Positions 27,714 to 37,663 are shown, counted from the stretch's first letter. The stretch is DNA of 64,000 nucleotides from Bacteroidales bacterium (GCA_017473705.1 JAFUJQ010000010.1:48978-112977); one strand, 5' to 3'. Program-made: numbers and translations. The notes: generated by a model not told the origin, from the sequence alone.

Positions 27714-27727
27714 CTTTATTTGGATTT
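27714..27727 (-). repeat. Candidate right inverted repeat of the IS110-family element
   Basis: CTTTATTTGGATTT, the complement of 26129-26142. It also takes part in a local hairpin, AATCCAA with TTGGATT (27707-27726), so a small terminator or chance match remains possible. The stretch between the candidate RNA and this point is AT-rich and shows no gene. Confidence 0.4.
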
Positions 27728-27782
27728 TAACTGGAAAGACATGAACACGTTCATGATAATGCGAAATTATAGGTATTTTTAG

Positions 27783-27790
27783 TATCTTTG
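27783..27790 (+). promoter_or_regulatory. Candidate -7 element of purM
   Basis: TATCTTTG matches the TAnnTTTG box 26 bases before the purM ATG. It lies outside the inferred right end of the insertion element, so purM can be transcribed independently of purF. No clear -33 box is seen. Confidence 0.5.
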
Positions 27791-27816
27791 CGCGTCAAAT
27801 AAAAACCATTCCCAAT

Positions 27817-28986
27817 ATGAGCAATCAGAGATATATGCAGCGCGGTGTGTCAGCATCCAAGGAGGATGTGCATAACGCCATCAAGAACATTGACAAAGGA
27901 ATATTCCCAAAGGCATTCTGCAAGATCATTCCTGACATCCTCGGAGGAGATCCGGAATATTGCAACATCATGCACGCAGACGGTGCCGGAACAAAATCAT
28001 CACTTGCATATCTCTATTGGAAGGAGACTGGCGACCTGAGCGTGTGGAAAGGCATCGCACAGGATGCGTTAATCATGAATATCGACGACCTTCTCTGCGT
28101 CGGCGCAGTGGACAATATCCTTGTTTCGTCGACCATCGGCCGTAACAAGCTTCTCGTGCCGGGCGAAGTGATCAGCGCGATCATTAACGGCACAGACGAG
28201 CTCCTCGCAGAACTCCGTGAGATGGGTGTGGGAGTATATGCGACAGGCGGCGAGACCGCAGATGTGGGTGACCTCGTGCGCACCATCATCGTGGACTCGA
28301 CAGTGACCTGCCGAATGAAGCGCAGCGATGTCATCGACAACGCCAATATCCGTCCCGGTGACGTGATTGTAGGCCTTGCTTCATATGGCCAGGCTACATA
28401 TGAGAAGGAATACAACGGTGGAATGGGCAGCAACGGTCTTACCAGCGCCCGTCACGACGTATTCTCTAAATATCTTGCAGAGAAATATCCTGAGAGCTAT
28501 GACAAGCAGGTTCCTGAGGATCTTGTCTACAGCGGTGGCCTGAAGCTTACAGACTCTGTTGAAGGCTCGCCGATCGATGCTGGAAAGCTCGTGCTTTCAC
28601 CGACCCGCACATATGCTCCGGTTGTGAAGAAACTTCTTGATGCGCTCAGACCTCAGATTCATGGCATGGTACACTGCTCGGGAGGCGCCCAGACCAAGAT
28701 TCTCCACTTTGTGGGCGACAATATCCGTGTAATCAAGGACAATCTTTTCCCAGTGCCACCTCTCTTTAAGACCATTCATGAGCAGAGCGGCACAGACTGG
28801 GCAGAGATGTACAAGGTGTTCAACATGGGACACCGTCTTGAAGTATATCTCTCGCCTGAGCATGCAGAAGAAGTCATCGCTATATCAAAGAGTTTCGGCA
28901 TAGACGCACAGGTAGTCGGCCGCGTTGAGGAGTGCGACCACAAGGAACTCATCATCAGATCAGAATTCGGAGAATTCATCTATTAA
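27817..28986 (+). CDS. purM: Phosphoribosylformylglycinamidine cyclo-ligase (AIR synthase)
   Basis: This 389-residue enzyme closes FGAM to AIR with ATP. It has the two-domain AIRS fold: MHADGAGTKSSLAYLYWKET near residue 50, NIDDLLCVGAV near residue 90, GVYATGGETADVGD near residue 140, then GLASYGQAT and MVHCSGGAQTK in the second half. It is longer than the Escherichia coli enzyme, as is usual for the Bacteroidota form. PurH begins 13 bases downstream. The insertion element separates it from purF. Confidence 0.92.
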   Translation: MSNQRYMQRGVSASKEDVHNAIKNIDKGIFPKAFCKIIPDILGGDPEYCNIMHADGAGTKSSLAYLYWKETGDLSVWKGIAQDALIMNIDDLLCVGAVDNILVSSTIGRNKLLVPGEVISAIINGTDELLAELREMGVGVYATGGETADVGDLVRTIIVDSTVTCRMKRSDVIDNANIRPGDVIVGLASYGQATYEKEYNGGMGSNGLTSARHDVFSKYLAEKYPESYDKQVPEDLVYSGGLKLTDSVEGSPIDAGKLVLSPTRTYAPVVKKLLDALRPQIHGMVHCSGGAQTKILHFVGDNIRVIKDNLFPVPPLFKTIHEQSGTDWAEMYKVFNMGHRLEVYLSPEHAEEVIAISKSFGIDAQVVGRVEECDHKELIIRSEFGEFIY

Positions 28987-28999
28987 AAAAATAATATCA

Positions 29000-30550
29000 A
29001 TGAGAGCGCTTTTTAGTGTAAGTGATAAGACAGGCGTGGTAGAATTCGCCAGTCAGTTGGTAGAGTTCGGTTGGGAGATCATCGCAACCGGAGGAACCAT
29101 GAAGCTTCTGCAGGATGCAGGACTTAAAGTAATCAACATCAGTGAGATCACAGGTTTCCCAGAGATCTGTGACGGTCGCGTAAAGACCCTGCACCCAAAG
29201 GTCCACGGAGGCCTTCTCGGACGTCGCGACCTCGACAGCCACATCGCTCAGCTTAAGGAGAATGGCATCGAGTTCATCGACATGGTATGCGTGAACCTCT
29301 ATCCGTTCAAGCAGACCATTTCAAAGCCAGACGTGACCATGGAGGATGCAATCGAGAACATCGACATCGGAGGCCCTTCAATGCTTCGCTCTGCGGCAAA
29401 GAACTGGAGCGCAGTGACAGTAGTCTGCAACCCTGAGAACTACGCTAAGATCATCGCTGAGATCCGTGAAACCGGAAACACAACAAAGGAGACTCGTCTC
29501 CAGCTTTCTGCTGAGGCATACACCCACACAGCCGAGTACGACATGATGATCGCTACATACATGCGCAAGGCAGCCGGTCTCAACGAGAAACTCTTCCTGG
29601 AGTACGACCTCAAGCAGTCTCTCCGTTATGGCGAGAATCCACACCAGAGCGCGAAGTTCTACGCAACTCTCGACACAGTGCCTTACTCGCTCGCAACTGC
29701 TGAGCAGCTCAACGGTAAGGAACTTTCATACAACAACATCCAGGACGCAAATGCGGCGCTCAACATCGCCCGCGAGTTCGACGCTCCGTTCTGCGTAGGT
29801 CTCAAGCACATGAACCCATGTGGAGCAGCTATCGGAACAGACGTTGTTGATGCTTGGAAGAAGGCTTACGAGGCAGACAAGGTCAGCATCTTCGGCGGCA
29901 TCGTAGCTGTAAACCGTGAGGTCAACAAGGAGGTTGCAGAGCTCATGAAGCCTATCTTCCTCGAGATCATCATGGCTCCAAGCTTCACTGACGAGGCTCT
30001 TGAGGTTCTCTGCACAAAGAAGAATCTCCGTCTTCTCAAGGTTGACATGAGCAAGGAGCAGGGCGGCCACAATATGTATGTGAGCATGAACGGCGGCATC
30101 CTTGTTCAGGAGCAGGATATCGAGACCAAGACAGTAACAGCAGATATGTGCGTGACTGAGGCCAAGCCGACAGAGGCTCAGCTCACAGACCTCGATTTCG
30201 CTTGGAGAATCGTTAAGCACGTGAAGTCAAACGCAATCGTTGTCGTAAAGGATGGCGCGACCCTCGGAGTCGGCGCAGGCCAGATGAACCGTGTAGGTTC
30301 GGCAAAGATCGCTCTCGAGCAGGCAGAGGCTGCTCTCAAAGAGGCAGGTAAGGACATACGTCAGGAAGGTCTCGTCCTGGGATCTGACGGATTCTTCCCA
30401 TTCGACGACACTGTAACTCTCGCAGCTGAGTACGGCATCAAGGCGATCGTTCAGCCAGGCGGCAGCGTTCGCGACGAAGACTCAGTGAAGAAGTCAAACG
30501 AGTGCGGCATCACAATGCTATGCACCGGAATGCGCCACTTCAAGCATTAA
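29000..30550 (+). CDS. purH: Bifunctional AICAR transformylase / IMP cyclohydrolase
   Basis: This 516-residue enzyme carries out the last two steps to IMP. The N-terminal MGS-like cyclohydrolase domain has [20 protein letters not shown] and [13 protein letters not shown]. The transformylase domain has [12 protein letters not shown], the catalytic KHMNPCGAA near residue 270, and [14 protein letters not shown]. The ATG at 29000 gives the canonical [12 protein letters not shown] start. It needs 10-formyl-tetrahydrofolate, supplied through folD, 19 kb downstream. Confidence 0.97.
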   Translation: MRALFSVSDKTGVVEFASQLVEFGWEIIATGGTMKLLQDAGLKVINISEITGFPEICDGRVKTLHPKVHGGLLGRRDLDSHIAQLKENGIEFIDMVCVNLYPFKQTISKPDVTMEDAIENIDIGGPSMLRSAAKNWSAVTVVCNPENYAKIIAEIRETGNTTKETRLQLSAEAYTHTAEYDMMIATYMRKAAGLNEKLFLEYDLKQSLRYGENPHQSAKFYATLDTVPYSLATAEQLNGKELSYNNIQDANAALNIAREFDAPFCVGLKHMNPCGAAIGTDVVDAWKKAYEADKVSIFGGIVAVNREVNKEVAELMKPIFLEIIMAPSFTDEALEVLCTKKNLRLLKVDMSKEQGGHNMYVSMNGGILVQEQDIETKTVTADMCVTEAKPTEAQLTDLDFAWRIVKHVKSNAIVVVKDGATLGVGAGQMNRVGSAKIALEQAEAALKEAGKDIRQEGLVLGSDGFFPFDDTVTLAAEYGIKAIVQPGGSVRDEDSVKKSNECGITMLCTGMRHFKH

Positions 30551-30551
30551 T

Positions 30552-30960
30552 ATGAATTTCAGATCAATACTCAACTTAGTGCTGGCGGCAATCCCGTCAG
30601 CACTATTGCTATCTGCATGCAGTCAGGCGCAGCAGAGGCCTCTTGCGGAAGAAATCCTCTTCCAGACTGCAGCTCCGGACACTGTTCCGTATAGAATCCC
30701 GGCAACCATAGACTGCGGCCGTGGGCATATATTATAAAGAAGTGAAAGGTGGTGAGAACTCTGAACAGATGGCTGCCAACTGGTGTGGACCATACAGAGT
30801 TACAGAGAAGCCGTCTGCTTACTCTACAATGATCCATCTCCAGAACAGGAATATCGGATTCTATTACGAAGAGTGCGACAGCCTGAACACCTACGGCTAC
30901 GACATGGTGTACAAGGAACTTCCGCTTGACAGGATTACATCTGGAAATTACGTCAAGTGA
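30552..30960 (+). pseudogene. Remnant of a GH33 sialidase (both ends kept, centre deleted)
   Basis: Two short frames are left. 30552-30737 encodes a lipoprotein signal (LLLSACSQ) and the N-terminal sialidase motif VPYRIPATIDCGRGHIL. 30721-30960, in another frame, encodes the C-terminal sialidase end: YYKEVKGGE, EKPSAYSTMI, NIGFYYEE and GYDMVYKELPL. Sialidases are usually over 400 residues, so some 300 or more codons, including the Asp boxes, appear to have been lost in one deletion near 30720-30735, which also shifted the frame. It is not functional. Confidence 0.8.
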
Positions 30961-30982
30961 TAATGCATTAGAAAAATCTTTA

Positions 30983-30990
30983 TATCTTTG
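30983..30990 (+). promoter_or_regulatory. Candidate -7 element of the ECF sigma gene
   Basis: TATCTTTG matches TAnnTTTG exactly and ends 7 bases before the sigma factor ATG, so the transcript would be nearly leaderless. No TTTG at the expected distance. Confidence 0.5.
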
Positions 30991-30997
30991 CTTTAAT

Positions 30998-31567
30998 ATG
31001 AAAGATGATAAATCATTGATAGCCCGCTTGAATATGTCTGACAAGGCTTCTTTCGAAGTCTTGTATGACAAGTATGTGGGCATGGTCTATGGTTTTATCA
31101 ATTCTGTTCTGAAAAACGAGACGTTGGCAGAAGATCTTACTCAGTGGTGCTTCATGCAACTTTGGGAACACAGACAAACTATTTCAGCAGAGCGCAATCT
31201 TCCTGCATGGTTGTATGTAACTGCCCGCAATGCCGCATATAAGGAAATGCGCAGGCAGCTTGCTGCCGCCCGTTGCATAGACTCGTTTCCCAACGGCAGC
31301 GATGTCAATGGCTTTGAAGAAGCTGTCGGTTGTGATGCTCAGGTCATCATGCAGGAGATGAATAAAGTCATTGATACGCTTCCTGAATCAAGAAGACGTA
31401 TTTTCATCATGAAGACGGTAGAGGGCAAGTCTATAGCACAAATTGCCGAAGAAATGAATATCTCCCCTAAAACGGTTGAGACTCAGATATATAGAGCGAA
31501 ATCAACCTTAAAGGAATATGTTTCCAAATTACTCTATCTCGCTATAATCCTGACATTCCAGTTATAA
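30998..31567 (+). CDS. ECF RNA polymerase sigma factor (FecI-like)
   Basis: This 189-residue sigma-70 family protein has region 2 (SFEVLYDKYVGMVYGFI, ETLAEDLTQWCFMQLWEH) and region 4 (LPESRRRIFIMKTVEGKSIA, then QIAEEMNISPKTVETQIYRA). The ATG at 30998 is preferred to upstream starts that lie in the sialidase remnant. Next to a FecR-type anti-sigma and a SusC with an STN domain it forms the classic trans-envelope switch: substrate at the transporter signals through the anti-sigma to release this factor. It probably drives locus 1. Confidence 0.93.
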   Translation: MKDDKSLIARLNMSDKASFEVLYDKYVGMVYGFINSVLKNETLAEDLTQWCFMQLWEHRQTISAERNLPAWLYVTARNAAYKEMRRQLAAARCIDSFPNGSDVNGFEEAVGCDAQVIMQEMNKVIDTLPESRRRIFIMKTVEGKSIAQIAEEMNISPKTVETQIYRAKSTLKEYVSKLLYLAIILTFQL

Positions 31568-31627
31568 ATTGCATTTTTTTTAGATGTTGTTGTAAGGTTT
31601 TTCATATAAGTGGATACATTATATAGT

Positions 31628-32581
31628 ATGGATAAATATTCACTTTTGGAAAAGTTCTTTAGTGGACAGTCTACTGAAGAAGAAAATAATGTTCTGTCCA
31701 AGATCTTTAAGGATGGTGGAGAGGATATCTTTGATGAGTATTGCCGTAGGAAGTGGGCAGAGAATGACTGTCGGATTCCTACATCAGTGAAGGCTAGAAT
31801 AAGGCAGAGCCTTTTCACCAAGATGCCACGAGTGAAATGGAGACGTGTCATCGCATCTGCATCTGCTGTTCTTGCGGCTGCAGTCATTCTTTTCATGTGT
31901 ATGCTTTGGAGCAGACCTTCTGAAAATGCTGCTCCGGAAATATTCGAGATCGTTGCAGAGCGCGGTCAAAAGAGTTCTGTCACTCTTCCGGACGGAAGCC
32001 GCGTCATGATCAACTCAGCCAGTACAATATCCTATACTTCGGACTACAATGTGAAGGAGAGGAATGTGTTCCTTTCCGGTGAAGCCTATTTTGATGTCGC
32101 CTCAAACGCAGACATTCCATTTGTCGTACATGCTGATAAGGTTTCTGTCACAGCATTGGGAACAGAATTCAATGTAAAGGCTTATGCAGAGGATCCATAT
32201 GTCGTGACAACTCTTGTCGAAGGAGGCGTCAGGACAGAGGCTGGAACTCAGTATGAACTGCTGATCCGGGCGCAGGAGGCAATCTACAATAAGGAGGCAG
32301 ATGTCCTTTTGGCTTATGACGTGAAGGATATATCTCGTGCAGTGCCATGGATCCGCAATGAACTGTTGTTCGAGAATGAGTCTCTTGCTGATATTGCTGT
32401 GACCCTTGAAAGAATGTACAATGTCACTATAGTATTCGAGGATGAAGCTGCAAAAGGATATTCTTATACTGGTCTGATCCGAAACAATTCGCTTCAGAAC
32501 GTCCTGGAACTGATTTCCAGCACATCCCCAGTCGGATACAAGATGAACTCCGGCATTATAAGATTCTACATGAAACACTAA
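31628..32581 (+). CDS. FecR-family anti-sigma factor
   Basis: This 317-residue inner-membrane protein has a cytoplasmic N-terminal part (residues 1-72), one membrane helix (about 74-94), a FecR domain (VTLPDGSRVMINSASTISY, FLSGEAYFDVA, VTALGTEFNVKAY) and a C-terminal DUF4974 domain that would contact the STN domain of the SusC partner. The ATG at 31628 is preferred to a GTG at 31610. It lies between the sigma gene and susC, as in known Bacteroides systems. Confidence 0.93.
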   Translation: MDKYSLLEKFFSGQSTEEENNVLSKIFKDGGEDIFDEYCRRKWAENDCRIPTSVKARIRQSLFTKMPRVKWRRVIASASAVLAAAVILFMCMLWSRPSENAAPEIFEIVAERGQKSSVTLPDGSRVMINSASTISYTSDYNVKERNVFLSGEAYFDVASNADIPFVVHADKVSVTALGTEFNVKAYAEDPYVVTTLVEGGVRTEAGTQYELLIRAQEAIYNKEADVLLAYDVKDISRAVPWIRNELLFENESLADIAVTLERMYNVTIVFEDEAAKGYSYTGLIRNNSLQNVLELISSTSPVGYKMNSGIIRFYMKH

Positions 32582-32599
32582 ACACCCAAAATAGAAAAT

Positions 32600-35500
32600 A
32601 TGAAACACAACATCTTGAGACTTTCTGTCTGTGTGCTGCTTGCCTTCATCGGCATTTCTGCATTTGCACAGGTTACGGTGGAGATCAATGACCTTCCGCT
32701 GACAGATGCTCTGAAACGTCTTGAAGAACAGAGTGGATATTCGTTCTTCTATAGCAATGCCTTGCCGGATAGAAATACTCCGGTGTCTGTAAAGGCGCAT
32801 GACAAGGACATTACCTACGTAATGGATAGAATCCTGGAGGGACTGAGTGTCTCTTACGAGCTGAAGAGTGACAAGCAGATCGCTTTATATGCCAAGCCTC
32901 AGGATTCTAAAACCAATTCTTTATCCCGAGTGGTGACCGGTGTGGTACGTGATACTGATGGATATCCGGTCATTGGAGCCGGAGTCATGGTGGTCGGTCA
33001 GACTTATGGAACTGTAACTGATGAAAATGGAAAATGGACTCTGGAACTGGATAATGGCGATGTCGATCTGGAGTTCTCTGCAATGGGATATCAGGCAGTG
33101 ACATTATCTACTAAAGGAAAGAATGAGATGACTGTCGTCATGTCGACAGACACTCAGTTCCTCGACGAGGTCGTTGTGGTCGGTTACGGTACTCAGAAGA
33201 AGGTCAATCTCACAGGTTCCGTGTCCATGGTCAGCAGTGAAGATATGGCTTCACGCCCTTCTTCCAGCCTTGCTTCAGGACTTCAGGGTATGCTTCCGGG
33301 AGTAACCGTAGTCAATTCTTCGGGACAGCCAGGTGCCTCAAACACAACTATCCGTGTCCGTGGTATCGGTACAATCGGCAACGCCAATCCGCTCATTCTC
33401 ATTGATGGAGTTGAGGGTGATATATCTGCTGTGAATCCTGAGGATATCGAGAGCGTGTCTGTGCTTAAGGATGCTGCTTCAGCTGCTATCTATGGCGCCC
33501 GTGCGGCAAACGGAGTCCTTCTGGTAACTACAAAGAAGACACAGTCATCGGGTTCAGAGCGTACAAAGGTTACATTCGGAGCGTATTTCGGTTTCCAGAC
33601 TCCGACCTGTCTCCCTGAAATGTGCGATGCTTTGGAATTCATGACTTTGGACAACGAAGCACGTGCGAATGTCGGAACAGCTGCAGCATGGACTGACACC
33701 GAGTTCAAGAAGGTGGAATCCGGCAGTGATCCTAACTATTTCGCAAATACGGACTGGATTTCTGAAGTGTTGAACAGATATGCACCTCAGCAGAGCTACA
33801 ACCTTACATTGAGCGGTGGCGTCGGATCAAGCGGCTACATGCTCTCATACAGATATTTCGATCAGGATGGTCTCACAGTAGGTTCTTCTACAGGTGAACA
33901 GAGACACAACATCCGATTCAAACTTGATACAAAGCTTATCGACAGACTCACGCTGTCGTCAAATGTCAGCTACACATCACGCAAGGTGACTTCTCCTGTC
34001 AATTCGCTTACAAGCGGCGGTGGTGCCATTTACACAGCAATGCGAATTGCTCCTAACGCTCCTGTCAGATATACAGATGGTACATGGGCATATGGCGGAG
34101 GTAACACCAACCCGGTGGCGATTCTCCAGGATGGCGGCCGCTCTCTTGATGCAATAGATGAATTTTCTGTTCAGGAGACATTGAAGCTGGACATCATCAA
34201 GGGATGGAGTGTGAGCGCAACATATAACCTTACATCGATAAACGGTCTGAGAGATATCCTTAAGAAGACAATCCGCTTTGTCAATCCTGAAGATCAGTCA
34301 GTATTCGACTATGCGTCTCCAAACTCACTCAAGAATATTGATCTTAAGAATACCCAGCAGACATTTATTCTTCAGTCAAACTTCGACTTTACTTTTGGCA
34401 AGAACAACTTGAGTGGAGTTGTCGGTATGTCCCAGGAGTGGTATGAGGGCAGAAGCTTCAACGCATCCAGAACAAATCTCTCGACAGAAAAAGAACCTAC
34501 TCTGAATCTTGGTGATGCAGGCACAATGAGTAATGAGGGCTCATATTCAAGCTGGGCTTTGCGTTCAGGATTTGCACGCGTAAGTTATAACTACGATGAA
34601 CGCTACCTTGTTGAGGCGAATCTTCGTTACGACCTTTCATCACGTTTCCACAAGGACAACCGAGGTGGATTGTTCCCATCGGTTTCTGCCGGTTGGCGTC
34701 TATCTGAGGAGCCTTTCATGTCTTTCGCAAAGCCTTATTTTGACAACATCAAGTTCAGAGCGTCATGGGGTATGCTTGGCAACCAGTATGTGGGATCTTC
34801 AGACTATCCATATCTGTCTATTCTGCAGTCATTCACAGACGGACTTTCACTCATCGGATCTTCTGCAACAACAGGATATGTACAGTCGACACTGGCCAAT
34901 CCAGACCTTACATGGGAGCAGATCAAGATGTTCGATGTCGGATTCGACCTGGCAATGCTTGACAATCGTCTTACAATGACATTCGACTGGTACAACAAGA
35001 ACACAGAAGGAATCCTTCTCAAACTCAACTACCCGGCTCAGATCGGTGCAACACCTTCAGAGCAGAATGTCGGCAAGGTGAACAACCGTGGTTGGGAGCT
35101 CGACCTCAACTGGAGAGAGCAGAGAGGTGACTTCTACTATGGTGTCGGTTTCAATCTGTCGGATGTCCAGAACAAGATCGTCGACCTTGGTGGCAATGCT
35201 CCTGATTTGAGCGGCTATCAGGTACGCGTGGTAGGCAGCCCTATCGATGCATTCTATGGTTATGTGGCTGACGGCCTTATGACTCCTGAAGACTTCAAGA
35301 TCAGCGATACCCAGAACCACAACTACAGTCTTCCAAAAGTGCCGGTAATCCTTGGCAATGACTATCAGCCAGGCGACATCAAGTACAAGGATATCAGCGG
35401 TCCTGACGGAGTTCCGGACGGACGTATCACTCCTGAGTATGACAAGGTGATTCTAGGCAGCAACATTCCGCGTTACACATATAGCGCAAGAGGAGATTTC

Positions 35501-35956
35501 GGCTGGAAAGGTATTGATTTCAGCTTTGTAATCCAGGGTGTGGGCAAGTGTGACGGTTATCTTGAGGGAACAGCCCGTCATGCACTCCAGGATATGGCGG
35601 CCTATCCGCAGAAGGTTCACCTTGAGCGTTACAATGTGGTGACAAATCCAAATCCGAATGCTTCATATCCGCGCTTGACATACAACACAGGTTTCAACCA
35701 GACAACGTTCTCGACTTATTGGATGGAAGATGCTTCATATCTGCGTCTCAAGAATATCCAGTTGGGTTATACTTTCCCTGAAAAATGGATGAAGAAGGCC
35801 CGCATTGACAATCTTAGAGTCTATGTTTCTGCTGACAACCTTTTGACAATCAGCAACTTCTTCTATGCGTACGATCCTGAGACACCGGTTTCCAAGGGTG
35901 GTTACTATCCTCAGGTGAAGACGGCTGTCATTGGACTTAACGTAACATTCAAATAG
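32600..35956 (+). CDS. SusC-like TonB-dependent transporter with STN domain (locus 1)
   Basis: This 1118-residue outer-membrane transporter has a signal peptide (residues 1-24, ending SAFAQ), an STN signalling domain (about 26-100, VTVEINDLPLTDALKRL), a carboxypeptidase-like domain (about 113-195), a plug (GYGTQKKVNLTGSVSMVS, VRGIGTIGNANPLILIDGV) and a 22-strand barrel ending in ...NVTFK. The STN domain is what talks to FecR. With the SusD that follows after a few bases it should import oligosaccharides by TonB energy. Confidence 0.95.
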   Translation: MKHNILRLSVCVLLAFIGISAFAQVTVEINDLPLTDALKRLEEQSGYSFFYSNALPDRNTPVSVKAHDKDITYVMDRILEGLSVSYELKSDKQIALYAKPQDSKTNSLSRVVTGVVRDTDGYPVIGAGVMVVGQTYGTVTDENGKWTLELDNGDVDLEFSAMGYQAVTLSTKGKNEMTVVMSTDTQFLDEVVVVGYGTQKKVNLTGSVSMVSSEDMASRPSSSLASGLQGMLPGVTVVNSSGQPGASNTTIRVRGIGTIGNANPLILIDGVEGDISAVNPEDIESVSVLKDAASAAIYGARAANGVLLVTTKKTQSSGSERTKVTFGAYFGFQTPTCLPEMCDALEFMTLDNEARANVGTAAAWTDTEFKKVESGSDPNYFANTDWISEVLNRYAPQQSYNLTLSGGVGSSGYMLSYRYFDQDGLTVGSSTGEQRHNIRFKLDTKLIDRLTLSSNVSYTSRKVTSPVNSLTSGGGAIYTAMRIAPNAPVRYTDGTWAYGGGNTNPVAILQDGGRSLDAIDEFSVQETLKLDIIKGWSVSATYNLTSINGLRDILKKTIRFVNPEDQSVFDYASPNSLKNIDLKNTQQTFILQSNFDFTFGKNNLSGVVGMSQEWYEGRSFNASRTNLSTEKEPTLNLGDAGTMSNEGSYSSWALRSGFARVSYNYDERYLVEANLRYDLSSRFHKDNRGGLFPSVSAGWRLSEEPFMSFAKPYFDNIKFRASWGMLGNQYVGSSDYPYLSILQSFTDGLSLIGSSATTGYVQSTLANPDLTWEQIKMFDVGFDLAMLDNRLTMTFDWYNKNTEGILLKLNYPAQIGATPSEQNVGKVNNRGWELDLNWREQRGDFYYGVGFNLSDVQNKIVDLGGNAPDLSGYQVRVVGSPIDAFYGYVADGLMTPEDFKISDTQNHNYSLPKVPVILGNDYQPGDIKYKDISGPDGVPDGRITPEYDKVILGSNIPRYTYSARGDFGWKGIDFSFVIQGVGKCDGYLEGTARHALQDMAAYPQKVHLERYNVVTNPNPNASYPRLTYNTGFNQTTFSTYWMEDASYLRLKNIQLGYTFPEKWMKKARIDNLRVYVSADNLLTISNFFYAYDPETPVSKGGYYPQVKTAVIGLNVTFK

Positions 35957-35965
35957 CATATGGTT

Positions 35966-37663
35966 ATGAAAAAAATGATATACATACTTCTGTCGGTGGC
36001 AGCGATGGTCTCTTTTTCATCATGCAATGATGACTTCCTTGACCGTATGCCAAAGGATGAAATGACAGACGATAACTTCTGGCAGACTGAAGAGCATCTT
36101 GTCCAGGTGGCAAATACATTCACTGCCGCCCTTCAGGGAAAATATTGGCTGAACATTACTGAAATCATGGCAGATAGTGCGCCATGGGCTGTAACCACAG
36201 CGTTCCGTACAATTGGAGCCGGTAACTTTACAACAGAGACGTCTCAGATCAACTCTTTGTGGGTGACTGCCTACACCGGTATCGGTCGAGTAAACTATTT
36301 CCTCAACAACTACAACCGTGCTGAAACAGTAAAGGAGGAGCTCCGAGAGCGATATGCGGCAGAGGCATATTTCTACAGAGCATACAACTACTGGGTGCTT
36401 ACGAGCTATTTCGGTGATGTTCCATATATTACAGATGAGCTCAGCGTTGAGTCTCCGGATGTATACCGCGGAAGAGATCCAAGAAAGACTGTCATCGAAA
36501 ATGTGACAAAAGACCTTGAGGACCACTATAAGAACCTTCCCGAGTACATTCCTGCAGCATCTTCTGAGTTCGGTCGAGTATCACAGTGTGCAGCACTTGC
36601 ACTCCTCTCGAGAATCTATCTCTACAATGGTATGTACGAGGAGGCAGCCGACGCAGCTGAGAGAGCAATGAACAACTCTTACCATGAGCTTTATTCAACC
36701 GGTAATCCTGATGTCGACTATGTAAACCTCTTCAATTACACAGGTCGTGCATCGCGCAATGCGGCAAACAAGGAGACACTCCTTGCGTTCGTGTACAACT
36801 ACGATCTTGGTGAGGCAGCAAGACAGTCACACAACCTTTCAAGAGAGTGCTGGGTGCCAGGTGACTATGCCCGCTTCGTACCGACAAACAGCATGATTGA
36901 GGCATATCTGACAAAGGATGGACAGATCTGGGATCCTTCTACAGTAGATACATATGAAGATGTGTTCAAGGACAGAGATCCACGAATGGTTCAGTCAATC
37001 CTTGCTCCAGGCACTCCATGGGAAGGCGGTAAGAGCGGTGACCTCTTGAGCACTGATGACAAGATCTATACATATCCGCTTCTGACAAACAACAAGACTG
37101 CAGCTATGACATATTCCGGATATTACATGAGAAAATATGTAGAGCCTTCTACAGTCAAGTATGTCGGTCATGATGACAACGACCTTGTTATGCTCCGCTA
37201 CGCTGAGGTGCTCCTCAACTATGCAGAGGCTAAGGAAATGCTTGGACAGCTTACTCAGGCTGATCTTGACAAGTCGATCAATCTGCTCCGCGATCGCGTC
37301 GGAATGGTGCATATGAAACTTTCACAGCTCCCTGCCGGCTCGGACATCAGGACTGAAATCCAAAGAGAGCGTCGTATCGAGCTCTTCTTCGAGGGACACC
37401 GCTATTTCGACATCATCAGATGGAAGCAGGGACATATTCTTGGAGAGGATCTTCTTGGCGTAAACAAGAGATGGCTTGACCAGAGCAGACTTGCGGTGGA
37501 CCTTAACAAGGACCTTACATGGCAGACAAAGGACGGACAGCAGTATCTCCTTATCGAGACAGGACGTACTTTCAATCCGGATAAGCATTACCTGCTCCCT
37601 ATCCCATTCAAGCAGATGCAGCTCAATCCTAATCTTGCCCCTCAGAACCCAGGTTGGAACTAA
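35966..37663 (+). CDS. SusD/RagB-like surface glycan-binding lipoprotein (locus 1)
   Basis: This 565-residue lipoprotein is the lid partner of the SusC above. The signal ends at the lipobox SFSSCNDDFL. SusD features are the helical TPR-like body (AEAYFYRAYNYWVLTSYFGDVPYI), LRYAEVLLNYAEAKE, and the C-terminal RRIELFFEGHRYFDIIRWK and YLLPIPFKQMQLNPNLAPQN. Two in-frame ATGs (35960 and 35966) are possible; the second gives a standard signal peptide. The EEP gene follows after 3 bases. Confidence 0.94.
   Translation: MKKMIYILLSVAAMVSFSSCNDDFLDRMPKDEMTDDNFWQTEEHLVQVANTFTAALQGKYWLNITEIMADSAPWAVTTAFRTIGAGNFTTETSQINSLWVTAYTGIGRVNYFLNNYNRAETVKEELRERYAAEAYFYRAYNYWVLTSYFGDVPYITDELSVESPDVYRGRDPRKTVIENVTKDLEDHYKNLPEYIPAASSEFGRVSQCAALALLSRIYLYNGMYEEAADAAERAMNNSYHELYSTGNPDVDYVNLFNYTGRASRNAANKETLLAFVYNYDLGEAARQSHNLSRECWVPGDYARFVPTNSMIEAYLTKDGQIWDPSTVDTYEDVFKDRDPRMVQSILAPGTPWEGGKSGDLLSTDDKIYTYPLLTNNKTAAMTYSGYYMRKYVEPSTVKYVGHDDNDLVMLRYAEVLLNYAEAKEMLGQLTQADLDKSINLLRDRVGMVHMKLSQLPAGSDIRTEIQRERRIELFFEGHRYFDIIRWKQGHILGEDLLGVNKRWLDQSRLAVDLNKDLTWQTKDGQQYLLIETGRTFNPDKHYLLPIPFKQMQLNPNLAPQNPGWN

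Larger units (their letters stand above)
26129..27727 (+). mobile_element. IS110-family insertion sequence (ends inferred)
   Basis: An element of about 1.6 kb built around a DEDD/serine transposase, between the BASS-type gene and purM. The boundaries are inferred from a 14-bp inverted repeat, AAATCCAAATAAAG (26129-26142) and its complement (27714-27727). About 185 bases of noncoding DNA precede and 330 bases follow the transposase, both strongly structured. The flanking inverted repeats and long 3' noncoding end fit the IS1111-like branch better than classical IS110. The transposase call is firm; the exact ends are not. Confidence 0.6.

Noticed and set aside
27707-27726. Rho-independent terminator AATCCAA/TTGGATT
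   Set aside because: The stem is short and AT-rich with no proper T-run; its complement at the other side of the transposase makes an element end more likely.
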